A stretch of 64,000 bases of DNA from Histoplasma ohiense (GCA_017607445.1 JAEVHH010000001.1:4278001-4342000), one strand, 5' to 3'. Numbered from the stretch's first letter, positions 22,216 to 35,016 are shown. A program made the numbers and translations. The notes: generated by a model from the sequence alone, not told the origin.

Positions 22216-24697
22216 CCAAATCCGCTCTTCTGAAATTATTCATGTAAAGAGCCTCTCCACACAGATTTCTGTGTAGCTGCGTAGGATTTTATATCACGAA
22301 CTTTCGGGTCAATCTTTCTTCCTGTTAGCATTCAGTCTCATTTTATTGTCTTTCCCTATCTAGCCAGTTGTGATCCAGTGATATACACGTATGCACATTA
22401 GGATAGGTCACGCTTAGCAGGTATCGGTTTTTCCACGTTCCTAGAGGGTCAATCAATTATTTTCCAGTCGGCCATAATATTTTGTTTAAGACAACATCAG
22501 AATGCACCTCGCTCCTGACCACCTCATAGGTGAAAAATGGAATACACAAATAAACTGTCATTCCAAGTGCTGTCGTGGAGAGCTCGTCCTTTTGTTTAGC
22601 GAAACAAAAACTGCTTATTGTTAAGAAACATGGGTTTCCATTGTGTCTTTACCTGCACACTTGCTACTGCACGTATAGTATTCTTGAGACCAATTGTCCA
22701 ATAACCTTCTAAACAAGGTGACATCTAACCCCGAGGAATTGCTCCCTCCCAGAAGCCAGGACGCACAAGCTTCCATTCGCCTACTGAGCGACAGTATCGA
22801 TATAAACCGTGTATCGTTATCAATTCTGACACATGCAAGGGTGAGGCTTGTAAGTGAACATACGAACATGTATGTGTCTTTGGCAGGCATCTAGGAATAC
22901 ATCTGTTAGAAAGTGATGCCCGATCATGTCAGGTCGGGCGACTTAACCACGCATACGTGACGATCTACGTTGGATTCAGGAAGCCCCAGAGTGACATTAG
23001 AAGTGAAACTGCTTTCTTGCTGTGTGAGTCTCCCTAAACATCCTAGGCATTCAGACTTCGATGCTGCTCGCTGGGCTGAGATCTGTACTACCGTATATAC
23101 AAACTGTACACATGTGTGCGACGCCCGCTCAGAGAGTAGGAGGAACATCCCAGACAGTCGACCATGCGGTATTGCTACGGTTCATTCTTGACAACCCCAT
23201 GCAACCTTCTGCCCCTGACTGGCATTGATCTAAAAAACTTAATCTAAAACTTTGGATGTTCACTTAGAACAGCTGGTATTAGATTTCGAGTCAGAAGATG
23301 ATGTGAAAAAAGACAAATGTTACACATAATGTAGATACAATCCTCCTAGCAAATGGCGCAGTGGGAAAGGGACAAAGATGCTTAGACGACCTCCAACGGA
23401 GGAACATGACGCACCCACCCCACAAAGGTCTCTGTGTGTTCCATCCAGAATGTCCGGAGATGCTAAGGTGTATTGCCATCATCTTATCCTACTAGGACCT
23501 CTACATGAGCGGGTTTTCCGCCAAGAGATTGACACCGGTGAGAGTCATCTGTCTTCACACAGAAAAATAGCAAAGCCCATTTTGGGAGAGATTTGTCTTG
23601 CCGCCCATGTTACCAGTAGTTTCTCCGAATGGTATAACAATTGGTTTTTGACATGAAAGTGAGCGACCAGGATGTGGGGGCGATGTCCTCACCGCTTCGA
23701 ATGTATGAAATAGAAAGCGCAAGCGGAGAGGAATGGTATCCAAGGTTTCTCGAGGCATTGGCTTGATGTCTTTATCGAAGAATAGATCGCCATGTCTCAT
23801 CGGTAGTAGGTATGGCAAGTAGATACACTACGGCACCAACATGTGGATGAAGCTAAATAGAGCTGACATTTGTTTCTGTCACATCCCTCACACTGGTAAG
23901 TTGTTTAGAAGCAATTGGAGAACCTGAGACATCTCTACCCCCAAATACCACAATTATATGAATTCGACAAACTGGATACGGCTGGTTCTGAGCCCAATTC
24001 GACTTTTCTTCTCAAGTTTCCCTCAACTTCAGCGGTCTAGCAACATTGTATCACTATATCTGACAGGAGTTGTAGGCTGCTGTACAACAACCACAGAATT
24101 GGCCTGAGACGCCCAGCCCCTCCTCGACAAAATACAATCTTATTGTGTCTGTTCTTTCCATTTCAGCAGATTAGTGGCAGCTGAAATACTTGGGTCGGTT
24201 CGTACGGAGTTGTTGTTTCTTCCTCATCCGATGGTGCGGAGGATAATTGAGATTGGTTTTTTTTTTTCTCTCTTTTTATTTTTTATTTTATTTTATTTTA
24301 TTTTATTTTATTTATTTTTTGTGGGGCTCCAATCTTATCAATCTGATAACTGCTAGAACATATTGCAATGATCACCATAATAATCAATAAATGACACGAG
24401 CAAGATATTTGTGTGGTTTGACATTTGTCGGATGTATGTCCGTATAACTCCAGGTTGAGCTAACTCCCTCTCGTCGAAACAGTACAGAGTATCAGGACAC
24501 ACCTTTCTTTGTCTGTGTTCAGGACTAGCGAGTGCATGAGTACGAGCATGCAACAAAGACAGACTGGGCAAGCTCGAGCGCCCACGTGAACGGTATACCC
24601 CCCTGTATGCCACTCCCTCCTTCATGAGGAAAGCTTAGTTTTTGGAAATAAACGAGAAAGCGAACACTGAAAACACAAATCTGAGCATTCAAGCGAG
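22216..24697. other. gene-poor region right of the DMATS gene
   Basis: No assignable gene. A minus-strand frame at 23690..23818 looks coding (see findings). 22621..22890 on the same strand is a weaker case. An ATTTT-repeat tract is at 24259..24320 and a GATA-type motif at 24341..24349. The promoter of the serine hydrolase gene must lie at the right edge. Confidence 0.5.
24259..24320. repeat. T-rich (TTTTA)n tract
   Basis: Pentamer repeats of TTTTA flanked by longer T runs. Confidence 0.9.
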
Positions 24698-25699
24698 ATG
24701 GACTTTCCCGACTATCCTCCACCCTTTATCATCCAGCCTCTCAAATCTCACAAGCAAACAATAATCTTGCTCCACGGGAGGGGTGACGATGGATCTAGTT
24801 TCGGACGTGATATCCTCTCGACATCATTTCCTCTGCCATCCGGCTCACAGTCTTCTAGTCCCAAGTTCGGTACCCTACAAGATGCCTTCCCTCACGCAAA
24901 ATTTGTTTTCCCAACGGCACCCCTGCGACGTCCCCAACAACACAACAGCGATCTCATCAGCCAGTGGTTTGATCTCTGGTGGCTTCCGTCGTCTTCATCT
25001 CCTACAGATGACAACAGCGACCGACCATTCCCCCTTGCGTGGGACTCGTTGCAGAGTAGCGGGCTGCGGGACTCGACGCAATTCTTACATGATTTACTGC
25101 AGCGGGAGATTTCGTTGGTCGAAGGTGGCGCGAGGAATGTCCTTTTGGGGGGACTGAGCCAGGGATGCGCTACCAGTATTGTGGCATGTTTACTCTGGGA
25201 TGGCATTGGGGAAGGGGGAGAGAAAAGCGAGGTGTTAGGCGCGCTTGTTGGGTTCTGTGGCAGACTGCCATTTGAAAGGCGGATTAGGAGTATTCTAACA
25301 GGCAGCAGAGGGGAGGATGATCAAACGATCGAGGGAGAGAGGCTCAATCAACTTTCTAGCACAGATGGTGAAAGTGACATCAAATCTAAAAATGGCAGTG
25401 ATGCGGTTGGTAATGCTATCAAGTTCTTCAGGGGCGAGCTTCAGATTCCCCGCCCTCCACAGCTACCCTCATCCTCTCAAGGTTTTCTTTTTCAGCAGAC
25501 GCCACTCTTTCTCGGCCATGGGGTTGAAGATATGACGGTTCCTATCCGTTTGGGAAGAGAAGCAGTTGCCTGTGTTGAGGCACTTGGAATGCATGTTTCG
25601 TGGAATGAGTATGAAGGGCTGGGTCACTGGTATTCAGAGACTATGCTCAGTGACTTCGTGAAATTCATGCAAGAGAAGACGGATTGGGAGTTAGAATAA
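24698..25699 (+). CDS. phospholipase/carboxylesterase family serine hydrolase (acyl-protein thioesterase-like)
   Basis: A single-exon alpha/beta hydrolase of 333 residues. The oxyanion-side motif ILLHGRGDDGSSF is at about 23-35. The nucleophile elbow GGLSQGC puts Ser154 at the centre. The acid is Asp278 in GHGVEDMTVP, and the base is His310 in YEGLGHWYS. This order and spacing match the Abhydrolase_2 family, which includes acyl-protein thioesterases and lysophospholipases. Known members are about 220-240 residues. Here an insertion of about 60 hydrophilic residues (about 195-255) separates the core strands, so the real substrate may differ. No signal peptide or membrane segment, probably cytosolic. 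The start is the first in-frame ATG and directly precedes the domain. It lies 2.5 kb from the DMATS gene with the same orientation, but I see no evidence that it belongs to that cluster. Confidence 0.9.
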   Translation: MDFPDYPPPFIIQPLKSHKQTIILLHGRGDDGSSFGRDILSTSFPLPSGSQSSSPKFGTLQDAFPHAKFVFPTAPLRRPQQHNSDLISQWFDLWWLPSSSSPTDDNSDRPFPLAWDSLQSSGLRDSTQFLHDLLQREISLVEGGARNVLLGGLSQGCATSIVACLLWDGIGEGGEKSEVLGALVGFCGRLPFERRIRSILTGSRGEDDQTIEGERLNQLSSTDGESDIKSKNGSDAVGNAIKFFRGELQIPRPPQLPSSSQGFLFQQTPLFLGHGVEDMTVPIRLGREAVACVEALGMHVSWNEYEGLGHWYSETMLSDFVKFMQEKTDWELE

Positions 25700-26780
25700 T
25701 TTGCTGAATCCACAATGTCCGCAGTTGCTTCGTTCCTGCCCATCAATATCATGAAGCCAGCCGAACAGGCAGATGGTTTTATTGTCGGAAGCAATTGCCT
25801 TCAGTCTTTTTCAGCCCACAGATCGATATTGTACAGATATGTGATGAACTACTTAGAAACTCTCCAGCCCATTGTATCTCGTGATGAAACAATTTGCGGG
25901 ATGTTATAAACCAGGCGGAGCACCTGTCAGTAGGCCATTATGAATCTTTGATTTCTTTTGATGCCTCGGTTTTCACGCACTCTATATATCGCCTATGGCT
26001 GAGATTTTGTTGCTCTCCGAGTCAGACACCAAGTTGGTAAATAACAAAAAGGATCTTTTACTACAGTGTAGAACTATAATAAGAACAACACTTTTATGGG
26101 ACGAAACGAACAGAAAATGAAGTGTGATATTCCATTATTGTCTTCAGAATCTCCATTCTCGTTGTGGGAGATCGGTCCATTGGTGGGGGAACATGGTCTT
26201 CATACATAGACAATCCGTCAAAAGATTTAGTTCATCTTTCGGGCTTCAGACGGAGCGCATCGAGGGGCCAAAAAACCAACATTGACCTGAAACGCCGGCA
26301 GAAGGATTAAAATCTCGCCCCATTTCCTTCAGGCAGAAAGAACCCTGAAGAACATCTACGGTTTGACTTAGCCATGACCATGATTCGTTGCCCCAACCTG
26401 CAAGAACCCTACCCAACGCGACGCCCAAACCTCCACATCGCCCACCACCTGCATGGTGACTGCCAGCTGTCAATCGATGACGCGATGGTGCCTTTCCACC
26501 TGCTCTCCTGACCTTCCTGTTCGTCATGCATTGAAGCTAACAATGGTGGTGGGGTTGTACTCCGTATATTATCAAGTCATAGAAGGGGGGACAAAACGAT
26601 TTGCCGATTAACCACGATCGTCGCGTAAACACTAGACCATTCATTGTCATGCGAAGCAGAAGCTGGATTGGGCTGGTCATTTCTCGAGGAGTTCGAAACC
26701 AAACATTCTATGTGACATGCATATCGGGCGCGAAGAGGTTATTGTTGCAATTCTAACAAGAATAGTCCAATGTTGACGAT

Positions 26781-26804
26781 GTACATGTACATGTACATGT
26801 ACAT
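26781..26804. repeat. (GTACAT)4 self-complementary hexamer repeat
   Basis: Four copies of GTACAT in tandem; the tract is nearly palindromic. Confidence 0.9.
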
Positions 26805-27616
26805 ACATTCATTGCACTGTACAACCCAGATTTCTTCTCGAACGCAATTCAAATCTAAGATTTAAACACAACCTTCGCGTTCCTGCGCGATCAGGTGCTG
26901 ACGAACTGGGGATGGGCATGCTAATCCAGGAGGCTGGCAGTTGGGCTTTCGGCCCTGCAGCTCGCTAACGGCAGCCGACCGAGGCACTTGCTTCCACCAC
27001 CCGGGTTCTTTGGCTTGGTGGGTCGAGTTGCTACATCATCATCAACATCATCCGCTCAACCTTCAACGCGCCCTCGGGTTCGCAGGATATCGCCCTTTTC
27101 ACACACCATTCGTCCTCCACTTGGCGTTCGCTTCTGTTTCCCGAAACCATCGCATGAAGCTGGAGTTGAGAAAACAGAACCGACAATCGAGCGTGGTGAA
27201 GGGCAGAATAGAATGGAATGCCAAACTCAACTAAGGCAAGCTACTCCGAAGCTAAGAGCTCTCAGGTTCGCTAGCTGTCTTCCGCCCGTTCACCGCTCTT
27301 GTTCAACGTAAATGATCCAGCGAAATGATGATCACGACATCGATGGCAATCATTGACTTTCAACCCTTCTTTTGACAAGACAGAAGTACGGAGTATATCT
27401 CCCATGTATCTCTCACATATATGTTATGGATACGTATGTCGAAAGTTGATCGCGTTATCCCCATCCCCAATCGCCCTCAAGCTCTTCTCTTGTTGATTTT
27501 CAAAGCAGGACGAAGACATGGGCTGGATATCTCCACCACTGGCCAATTTTGCAGCTCAACGATTGGCTAGACAGCAATTGACATCGAGCGCCCGAAATTT
27601 TTGAGTACCGCCTTTT

Positions 27617-27620
<4 letters not shown>

Positions 27621-27646
<26 letters not shown>
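27621..27646. repeat. T26 homopolymer
   Basis: Uninterrupted T run on the plus strand. Confidence 0.9.
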
Positions 27647-27647
<1 letters not shown>

Positions 27648-29117
27648 TGGGACGAACGATTGATTTTTACTTTCATTTTTCATCATCAGGGTTTTTCGTC
27701 CCATTTGATATTTCGATGTTCCGCAGCTAAAGATCGAAGGAAGAAATGAAAGAAAAGGAAAAGCAACATGAAACCAGTTTCAAGATGGGAATGAAAGGGG
27801 AGAAAGAGCAGGTTACCTCTCCCCTCCACTCCAATTTGTTGAGCTGCAGAGGCCATATCAAATCATCATGGGCAAGTTGCAAACCCTGTCATCGTCACAG
27901 TGATATCGGCCTTAGCCTCCTCCGTCTTGGGGAGCTTGGGTTTGCCGTCAACGGATTTCCTTCCCGCCAAACCCAACTTAAGCAACTTCAAGGATCCACG
28001 ATCAAAGAAATGAAATAAAAAACTACGGGAGTCGAGGAATCAGGACGGGAGTTGTGTCTTTCCTCTTCCTGCAGGCAGTGATCTATGTATGAATGAATAT
28101 CTCCAACATGGCCGTAGAGGAGGAAGATAGAGTGCAATCAATTGGACGCAGAGCGGAAGAGGATTTTTTTTTTTTTTTTTTCATTTTTAGTATTCACAAG
28201 AAGTAAATTCTCACAGATTCAATGAGATATGCCCAATCAACATTAACTATGAAAAGCAATTCTTTGGGAATTCCGTGCCTCAGCGCAGCAACAGCAGGGA
28301 CCAAGCAACGGCTCCAATTCCTAGTCTGCACTGTGGCTCCACTATCAATGCAGCGCAGTGCAAGTTAGCCCATCAGCAGCCAGGAAGAGTAGCCACTTCA
28401 TTGCTAAAAGTCCTCCTCTGACCACACTCGGGCCAGTCGAGGGCTCGAGTCTCCACAGGCTCATGGGGGCTATTTTTTTTGCTTGTTCCTTCGCCCGCGT
28501 TTGCTCATCCTTCGCGCTGTTTTGTTTGCTGCCACATCTCCGCATAAGCTTGAGTAAAAGGGAAAAAAAAAGCAAAAAAGAAAAATTACTCTTGTTGATC
28601 AAAGCTGGCGGTTTTCTTTCTTCCTCGTCGCTCTTCCCATCTACTTTGGCTTCCTGTTCCTCCGTCGCTGTTCGTTTCCCCTCCATCATCCCCGCCCCCC
28701 ATCCTCGAGAACGAAGAATCACACCAATCGTTGGTGTTTCACCTGGAATATCAAAATACAATCTCACCCCCCCCTCTCTGTGGCTTCTTCTTGTGTTTTC
28801 CGAATAGCTGACCTACTTCTCTTTTGTGTGGTTTTTCTCCCCTCTTGGTTATCCTTTTGTCTGTAGAGAATTTTTGGTGGCATTGCTGTTTGTTTTCCTT
28901 GTAACAACATTAAAGATCGATCTGCTACTGTGCAACAGAAACACCGTTACCCGTCATCTCGTGGAACCCCTTCATACTGCTAGCCTGTACTCGACAAGAA
29001 CGAAGGAAAAGCAACTGTGATACCTCAATACTGCCACTTGTTTTCTTTTTGTCCCGTATTCTCTATCTTTTTATTGGGACCCTCACGACGATTTAACGAC
29101 TTCACGAGCCATCCACT

Positions 29118-32100
29118 ATGGCAGATGATACCCGGAGTACTGTCACTGTTGCCATTCGCCGGTCGAGCAAGTCTCCCGCCATTTTCCTAGCTGCCTCCTT
29201 CACTGAGCCCGCCTGGGAACCGGTCGAGCTCGATGTGAAGCCGATCCCTCCACTCGCCAGTAAGGATACGGCCGTGCAGACTAATGGCCATGTCCCGGAC
29301 GCCCAATACGAATTCTCGAAGTCATTCGAGGTGGCATTGGGAAAGCATCAGTATAAATTTCGAGAAGGATTGGAGGGCTCCTGGTTCCATGACAAGGAGG
29401 TCGATAGCGGTACAGAACCAATTCTAGTCATTTAGTGAAGATTACTATGACACGTGCTGATCATGAATAACACTTGTAGCTGTGGACAACGAAGGCAACG
29501 AAAGTAACGTTCTGGTAGTGGAACCTGTCATGACTACCATGAAATCTGCCGATTCTCCTGAGAAGGAGGAAGTAGAGAACATTTCTAACGGATCTGTTTC
29601 GGGCGTAGAGAAAGCTGATGAGGTGAAAGTGGAACACAAAGTATCAAAGGATGACGCCTCTGAAGCTGTTATCGCCGAAGATGTAACGTCAACAGAAGTG
29701 ATACTTGAAGCTCAAGATACAAAGCTCGCCGAAGATCCTTTAGCTGCTGAGAACGTCGAAGCGTCAGAAGCTGACACAACGTCAAAGGACGTTCCTGAGC
29801 TTCTCGAAAACCCTGTCGAAGATTCACATGAGACTCGAGCTGATTCCGCACCTGTAGTAAATGAGCTGCAAATAGTTGAGAAAGAGCCCGAGGGGCAACT
29901 GCAAATGAAGAATGACGAAGGACAAAATACTGAACCGGCAGAGAAGAACGACCTTGCAGCTCCGGATGTGGACGAGGCAGAACCTGTGGAAACCGAGGTG
30001 GCGACCGATCCAGACGCCACCATTGATGACAAACCACCAGCATCAGAGCCTGCCCACACGCCTGAGCCTTCGCAGCAGGATGTGGTGATCGAAACCCCGG
30101 TTTGTGAAGAAAATGAGGAGAATCCTGCTAACGCTGAAACCTCAATTGACGCTGCCGGCGAAGAACTCAAACCTGAGGAGACCACTATTGATATTGAGTC
30201 TCCAGAGACAGAACCGAAGGTGGTCGAGCAGCCAAGCCAGCCAGATGTGGCCTCTAACCTAGCTCCAGCTTCTATCGAAGAACTGGAAGATCCAATTACT
30301 CCCATTCATACCGAGCCTGCCGATCCTGCCGAGCCAACCACAGCCATTGACGCCCCTGCTGACTCCGAACCAGCCCAATCCCAGGTCGTAGATGAGAACA
30401 TAATACCCCAGGTGAATGGAGACGTCCAGAAAGAGGATGAGGGCGACAAGCCAGCAGAGACTGGGACCTCGGGCGAGGAATATCTAGAGTCAACACCAGA
30501 AGGAGGAATCGCGGAGTTGGATACAAAACCTTATCCTGTTCCTGAAGAAAAACCAGAGGAGCCCGATGTGCAAGCCCCTATTATGGAGGTAACTGCGCCG
30601 GAATCGGAACAATTGGTCATTAAAGATGACGACTCTCAAGCTGGAAATGTTATCAAGGATGTTGAGTCGCAGGACGTCAATATTGACAAGGAGGACGAGC
30701 CATCTGGGGAAGTCGCAAACCCAATTGCCCAGGAAGTGCCTGATGACGTCACACCCGACACTAGCATGGAACCACAACAACAAAATGCCGAACTCGTCTC
30801 CGAACCCACAGATGAGGTTGCTCCGGCTGAGGATGTAACAGCCAAAGCTGTTGTCAACGATGATACTACTGGTGTCCCAGACAATGAGGAACCTGCAGGG
30901 GCTGGACCTGACCCTGCAGCTCCTGCTCCTCCAGAGTCCCATGAAGCTGCACCAGAGCCTGAAATTACCCCTGAAATTCCCGTGGTCTCTGCGACAGAGG
31001 AGCCAGAAGCACCCACATCGGAAGAGACTATCATCCCGGACGGCGAGCCGGTTACACAACAAGATGTCATCCCTGACTCTATAGAGCCTGAGTCTTTGGT
31101 GGAAACTGAAGAACCAGCCGTCCCTGATTCCTCTGACGAGGTAGTGACATCGAAACCTGAAGATGATACCGCTCTGGAACCAGAGCCTGACACGCCAGCG
31201 ACTCCTGAAGAACCGGAGGCTCCAGAATCCGCGGCGGATACAGTGCCCGAGACAAATGCTAACTCTGGAGAAGAACCAGAAGCATCTGAGCCAGCTGCGG
31301 ATTTAGAATTAGTACAACCCTCTACTCCCGAAACCGAAGTAGCTGACGAGCAGACCACCGAGAAAGTAGTGGAACCCGAAACTTCCAAATCTGTCGACAT
31401 TGCGGATCCGGCTCCAGATTCAACGCCTGACGTTGCTGAGATTTCCACAGCTGAGGAACCAGCAGCCCCGCAACTTCCAGGTGATCTTGCAGCTAATCCT
31501 GCAACCACCGATATACCTGACAGAGAAGTGGAGCAAACGGAACCCGAAACCTCAAAACCTATCGATGGCGTGGTTGCCGAACTTGAGCCTGTAGTACAGA
31601 CGATCAGTACTGATGTCCTCGATGCCCCAGTGGAAAAAACAGAGCCCGAGACATTGCAACTCAATGGCGATGTCGTCTCTGACCTTGCTGAACCTGTTGA
31701 AGTTGTTTTACCTGCTGTGCCTGCACCGTCAACTGAGGTTGCAACTGTTGAAACTCCCGAGGCTCCAGAGGAACTGAGAGTGCCTGATACCACGAAACCT
31801 GCTGATGATGTCGTTGCTGACACGGCGCCTGTTTCGGAGAATACAGCATCTCAAATTGCTGACGCTTCTGTGGAAGTAACAGATTCTGAAACCTTACATC
31901 CTTCCTGTGATGACCCTGAGCCCATAGAGCCTGAGGAACTTGCTAAACCTATTGAGCCTGAGCCTCAGCCTGAGCCGGAACCTGCAACGGAGCCTCCACC
32001 AGTCCAAGCGCCCGAAGTTCCGGAGGATTTGAAGGAGCCTGAAGACCTGGATCCTGACAAGGACGCTGTTATTCCCCAGCCAGAACATGAACCTGTTCCA

Positions 32101-35016
32101 GTGCCCACGACGTCAAATATTACCCAAGCTTCAACGGAGCCATCACAGCCCGAAACTTCGATCGATGCTGACAACGCCGTAACTCAGCTTGATGAACTCG
32201 AGCCCAAGTCTGCTCCGGAGGCTCCAATCTCTGAAGTTGCTGAAGACCCAACAGAAGCAGTAGAGCTGGATGCCTCAGAAGCCATCGGCGTTGCTGTTAC
32301 CAAATCGGAGCCAGATTCTGTGCTTACGGCATCGGAAACACATGAAATCCCACCAGAACCAACTAAGGCCGAGGATTTGCCAGTCGTCGACTATGCTGTG
32401 GTCGAGCCTACACCCGAAGTAGCCCCCGAAATCACACTGGAGGATGCTCCCGATACAACCGTGGCCCCGACTACTTTTAATGCAGAAAGAGAGCTCGAAG
32501 CTAACGTTGACACCAGCAGGGATCCTGAGTCTAACGAGCCGGAAACAACAATACCTGCCACTGGGGAAACCGTCGGCGCGTCTGCTGTTGTAGAAGAATC
32601 AGAGACACCAAAAACTCCCGAGGATACAGAAACCCATGTCGCTCAAGAAATTCCTACTGCTGATAGTACGGAGCCTCAAGCGGTTTCTGCTCCAGGTCTG
32701 GAACAAGAAGTGGAGACTCCTGAAATTCCCGCACCGATGGAAGAACCAAAATACTCGGAGCCTGCTCCGGAGGACGAACCTTTGGCTACCGACAACGCCG
32801 ATAACATCACCCCTGACCACAAGCGAGATGAGGTGGTCACAAATGGCGATCGTACAGATTCAACGGATAAGGAAGAGGAGCAGCAAGAGCCTCTTGCTAC
32901 AGAGCTTCCAGTGGTTATTGAAGATGTCCCTGAACCTGCTCTCGACGACGAACCAGGAGTTTCTAAGCACGAACAACAAATCTCTGACCCAGGGCCAATC
33001 GCAGTAGAGGAGCCAGAGCATGCCACTCCCGCTGAGGAACCAGAGGTCGAACATACCGCAGAGATCGAGTCTAAGACGAACGAGCCAAGTCAAGTGACGA
33101 AAGCCCCTGTGGGACTTGAAGGTTCGAAGTCAGAGCTCACTGAAATTGAACAACCCGCCGTAGATTCAGCTTCTGCCCTCGGACCTCCTCAAGAGCCAAA
33201 TCCACCGCCTGAAATTGATCAAGATATTCCAAAGCTAGCAACAGAAGAACCAAGCGCTGAACCAGAACTTACCCCTTCCACCAACTTTGTTTCCGAAGTT
33301 CTACCCGCTAACGAACCGGCCACGAAAAATAAGTCTGGAGATACCTTTGAGCCTGCTGTTCCCGTTGCTGTAGCTGCAGAGACTGATCTTGAAGTTTCAG
33401 AACACACTAAGCACGCTGAGCCTGCTGAGAAAGGTGATGGTCGTGAGCCTCCTACGGCAGCTGCTACTCTCGAATCGTCTACTGCTGAGATAGTGGCTGA
33501 TGAGCTCGAAATTACTTCCAAATCAAAGGAGCAGCCCCCTGCGTCTGATCCCGAAGAAACAAAGGCATCAGAATCGGACGAGCCTGATACTCGAAAGGAA
33601 TTTGCTGTCGAAATTGAGCAGCCCACTTCATTGAAAACGGCTGACTATCCTCTCATTGAGTCACCAATAGAAAATCCTCTGAGCGAACCGGTCGTGCCTC
33701 ATGACAACGCGAATGCCGCTACAGAGGTGCATCCTGGGACGCAACTCAAACCTGAGCTCGAAGTGCTGGTGGTCCCAGCTGAAGAACCATTCGTTGGAAC
33801 CAACGGCACCACATCCAAATCACCAGTGGAAGAGGTATCGCAGGCGGCTCTTGAGGAGCCAGCAGTGAAGGTCGCCGCAGCGACCCTTACAACTGCTCTT
33901 GTTGGTGCCGGTATCACTCAACTGGTCTCAAATAATGAAGACCCTGTCGCTGATAAAGATGTTCCTTCGACAGCTCCGGCAGAAGTGTTTGTTTCTGTTG
34001 TGGAAACATCATTGTCGAGCGTTCCAGAAGTAACTTCCAATGGCATTAGTAGATCAAGCGACAAGGCCAAGGAAGAAAAAGCAGTGGTCAACGGAAACAA
34101 TTCTTCTCCGGTTCAAGAGTCGGGCGGGGGTGCAACTGAGAGAGTTCTTGCTCCTGCCAATTCGCAAGAAGAATCATTAGCTAGTGCAACAGAACCCCCT
34201 GAGCTAGCCAAACAATCCGGTGCGGTGCCTTCCGCGAAGCAAGCGGAAGTCTATACGCTTCCACCCACCGCCACCAGCCAAACTGAGCCAATTCCTTCAA
34301 ACTCCGGCGAACCTGAACCAACCAACAAGCCAAGTGAACCTGCAGCAGCAGGCTCGGAACCATCGCCAGCACCTGACGCAACGAAGTCAGGCGCAGAATC
34401 GGGGGAAGCCGAAGAACCGCGCCCCACGACAGCTGGGGATCGGTCCGTCACATCCATCACAATCCACAAGAGAAAGAACTTTTTCAAAGCTCTCTGGCAC
34501 GCAATTTTCACGAGCTTCTTCGGAGGCGTCTTTTCGGTTTTCCGCCGTGGCCGACGCGATACCACACGCCAGTAAGCGACATATTTTTTAGGAAATTTTC
34601 TGCTTTTGCGTGCCTTTCCCCCCCGTTTTTCTCATTTGGTAGGATACACCCTGGCCATCATCCCACCTTTACCACCCATATTCACCGCTTCACCCACCCC
34701 TTTGATTCCTTTTTCCCTCTCCCCTCCTCTCCAGTTCTTGTGTAAAATCACTATTCCTGTATCTTGAATTTCCTTTTTCTTATGTATGTATCTATGATTC
34801 CATTTATCTACTGTAACGTGATTCAATTTGATATCCATTTCCCCTTTTCTCGTTCAAATCCATCCCTGGGTCATGCTGACCAACTTCAGGACCCTCTTGG
34901 TCACTGTCACGATTGTTGCTGCTCTTATCGCTCTCCCCTTAGCGTTCTACTGGCGTGCATTCACACCCTACATCGCCGAGTACATTTCTAGCGTTTCATC
35001 ATTTTCACTCATCTAG
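29118..35016 (+). CDS. AMPK1_CBM (CBM48) glycogen-binding protein with giant acidic linker and C-terminal membrane anchor
   Basis: Exons are 29118..29409, 29480..34571 and 34890..35016, about 1,836 residues. Intron 1 (GTACAG...CTTGTAG, phase 1) joins FHDKEVDS to AVDNEGNESNVLVV. Residues about 14-110 (AIFLAASFTEPAWEPVEL, FEVALGKHQYKFREG) match the glycogen-binding domain of AMPK beta subunits. About 1,500 residues follow that are dominated by Glu, Pro, Ala, Asp, Thr and Val, surely disordered. A hydrophobic patch lies near 33870..33930, then a basic-aromatic helix (KNFFKALWHAIFTSFFGGVF). Without the last splice the protein stops at 34573..34575 (1,795 residues). The stop codon overlaps a GTAAGC donor. 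An acceptor at 34888..34889, after a GCTGAC branch, adds a transmembrane helix (TLLVTVTIVAALIALPLAFY) in frame. The domain call is firm and the last exon is my inference. The role may be to tether glycogen to a membrane. Confidence 0.82.
34890..35016 (+). CDS. proposed terminal exon encoding a transmembrane tail
   Basis: It encodes about 42 residues: a helix of about 20 hydrophobic residues, a short basic-aromatic turn (WRAFTPYIAEY) and a Ser-rich end. Read alone it is a 47-residue ORF from the ATG at 34873. Read as an exon it continues the preceding gene in the correct phase (CA from 34571 plus G from 34890). The alternative is an independent microprotein. Confidence 0.55.

Larger units (their letters stand above)
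25700..29117. other. 3.4-kb gene-poor region upstream of the glycogen-binding protein gene
   Basis: No assignable gene. It contains a (GTACAT)4 tract, T runs at 27621..27646 and 28164..28181, and a pyrimidine-rich stretch from about 28600 to 29110 that looks like the promoter and long 5' leader of the next gene. Overlapping frames on both strands around 28345..28807 are low-complexity Lys/Ser/Phe artefacts of this composition. Confidence 0.5.

Noticed and set aside
28345..28807. Overlapping frames of 140 and 149 residues on both strands
   Set aside because: Driven by purine/pyrimidine tracts in the leader of the next gene; neither has a domain.
30636..31823. 395-residue Ser-rich minus-strand ORF
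   Set aside because: It is the antisense shadow of the Glu/Pro-rich linker of the CBM48 protein; low-complexity codons give Ser/Gly frames on the other strand.
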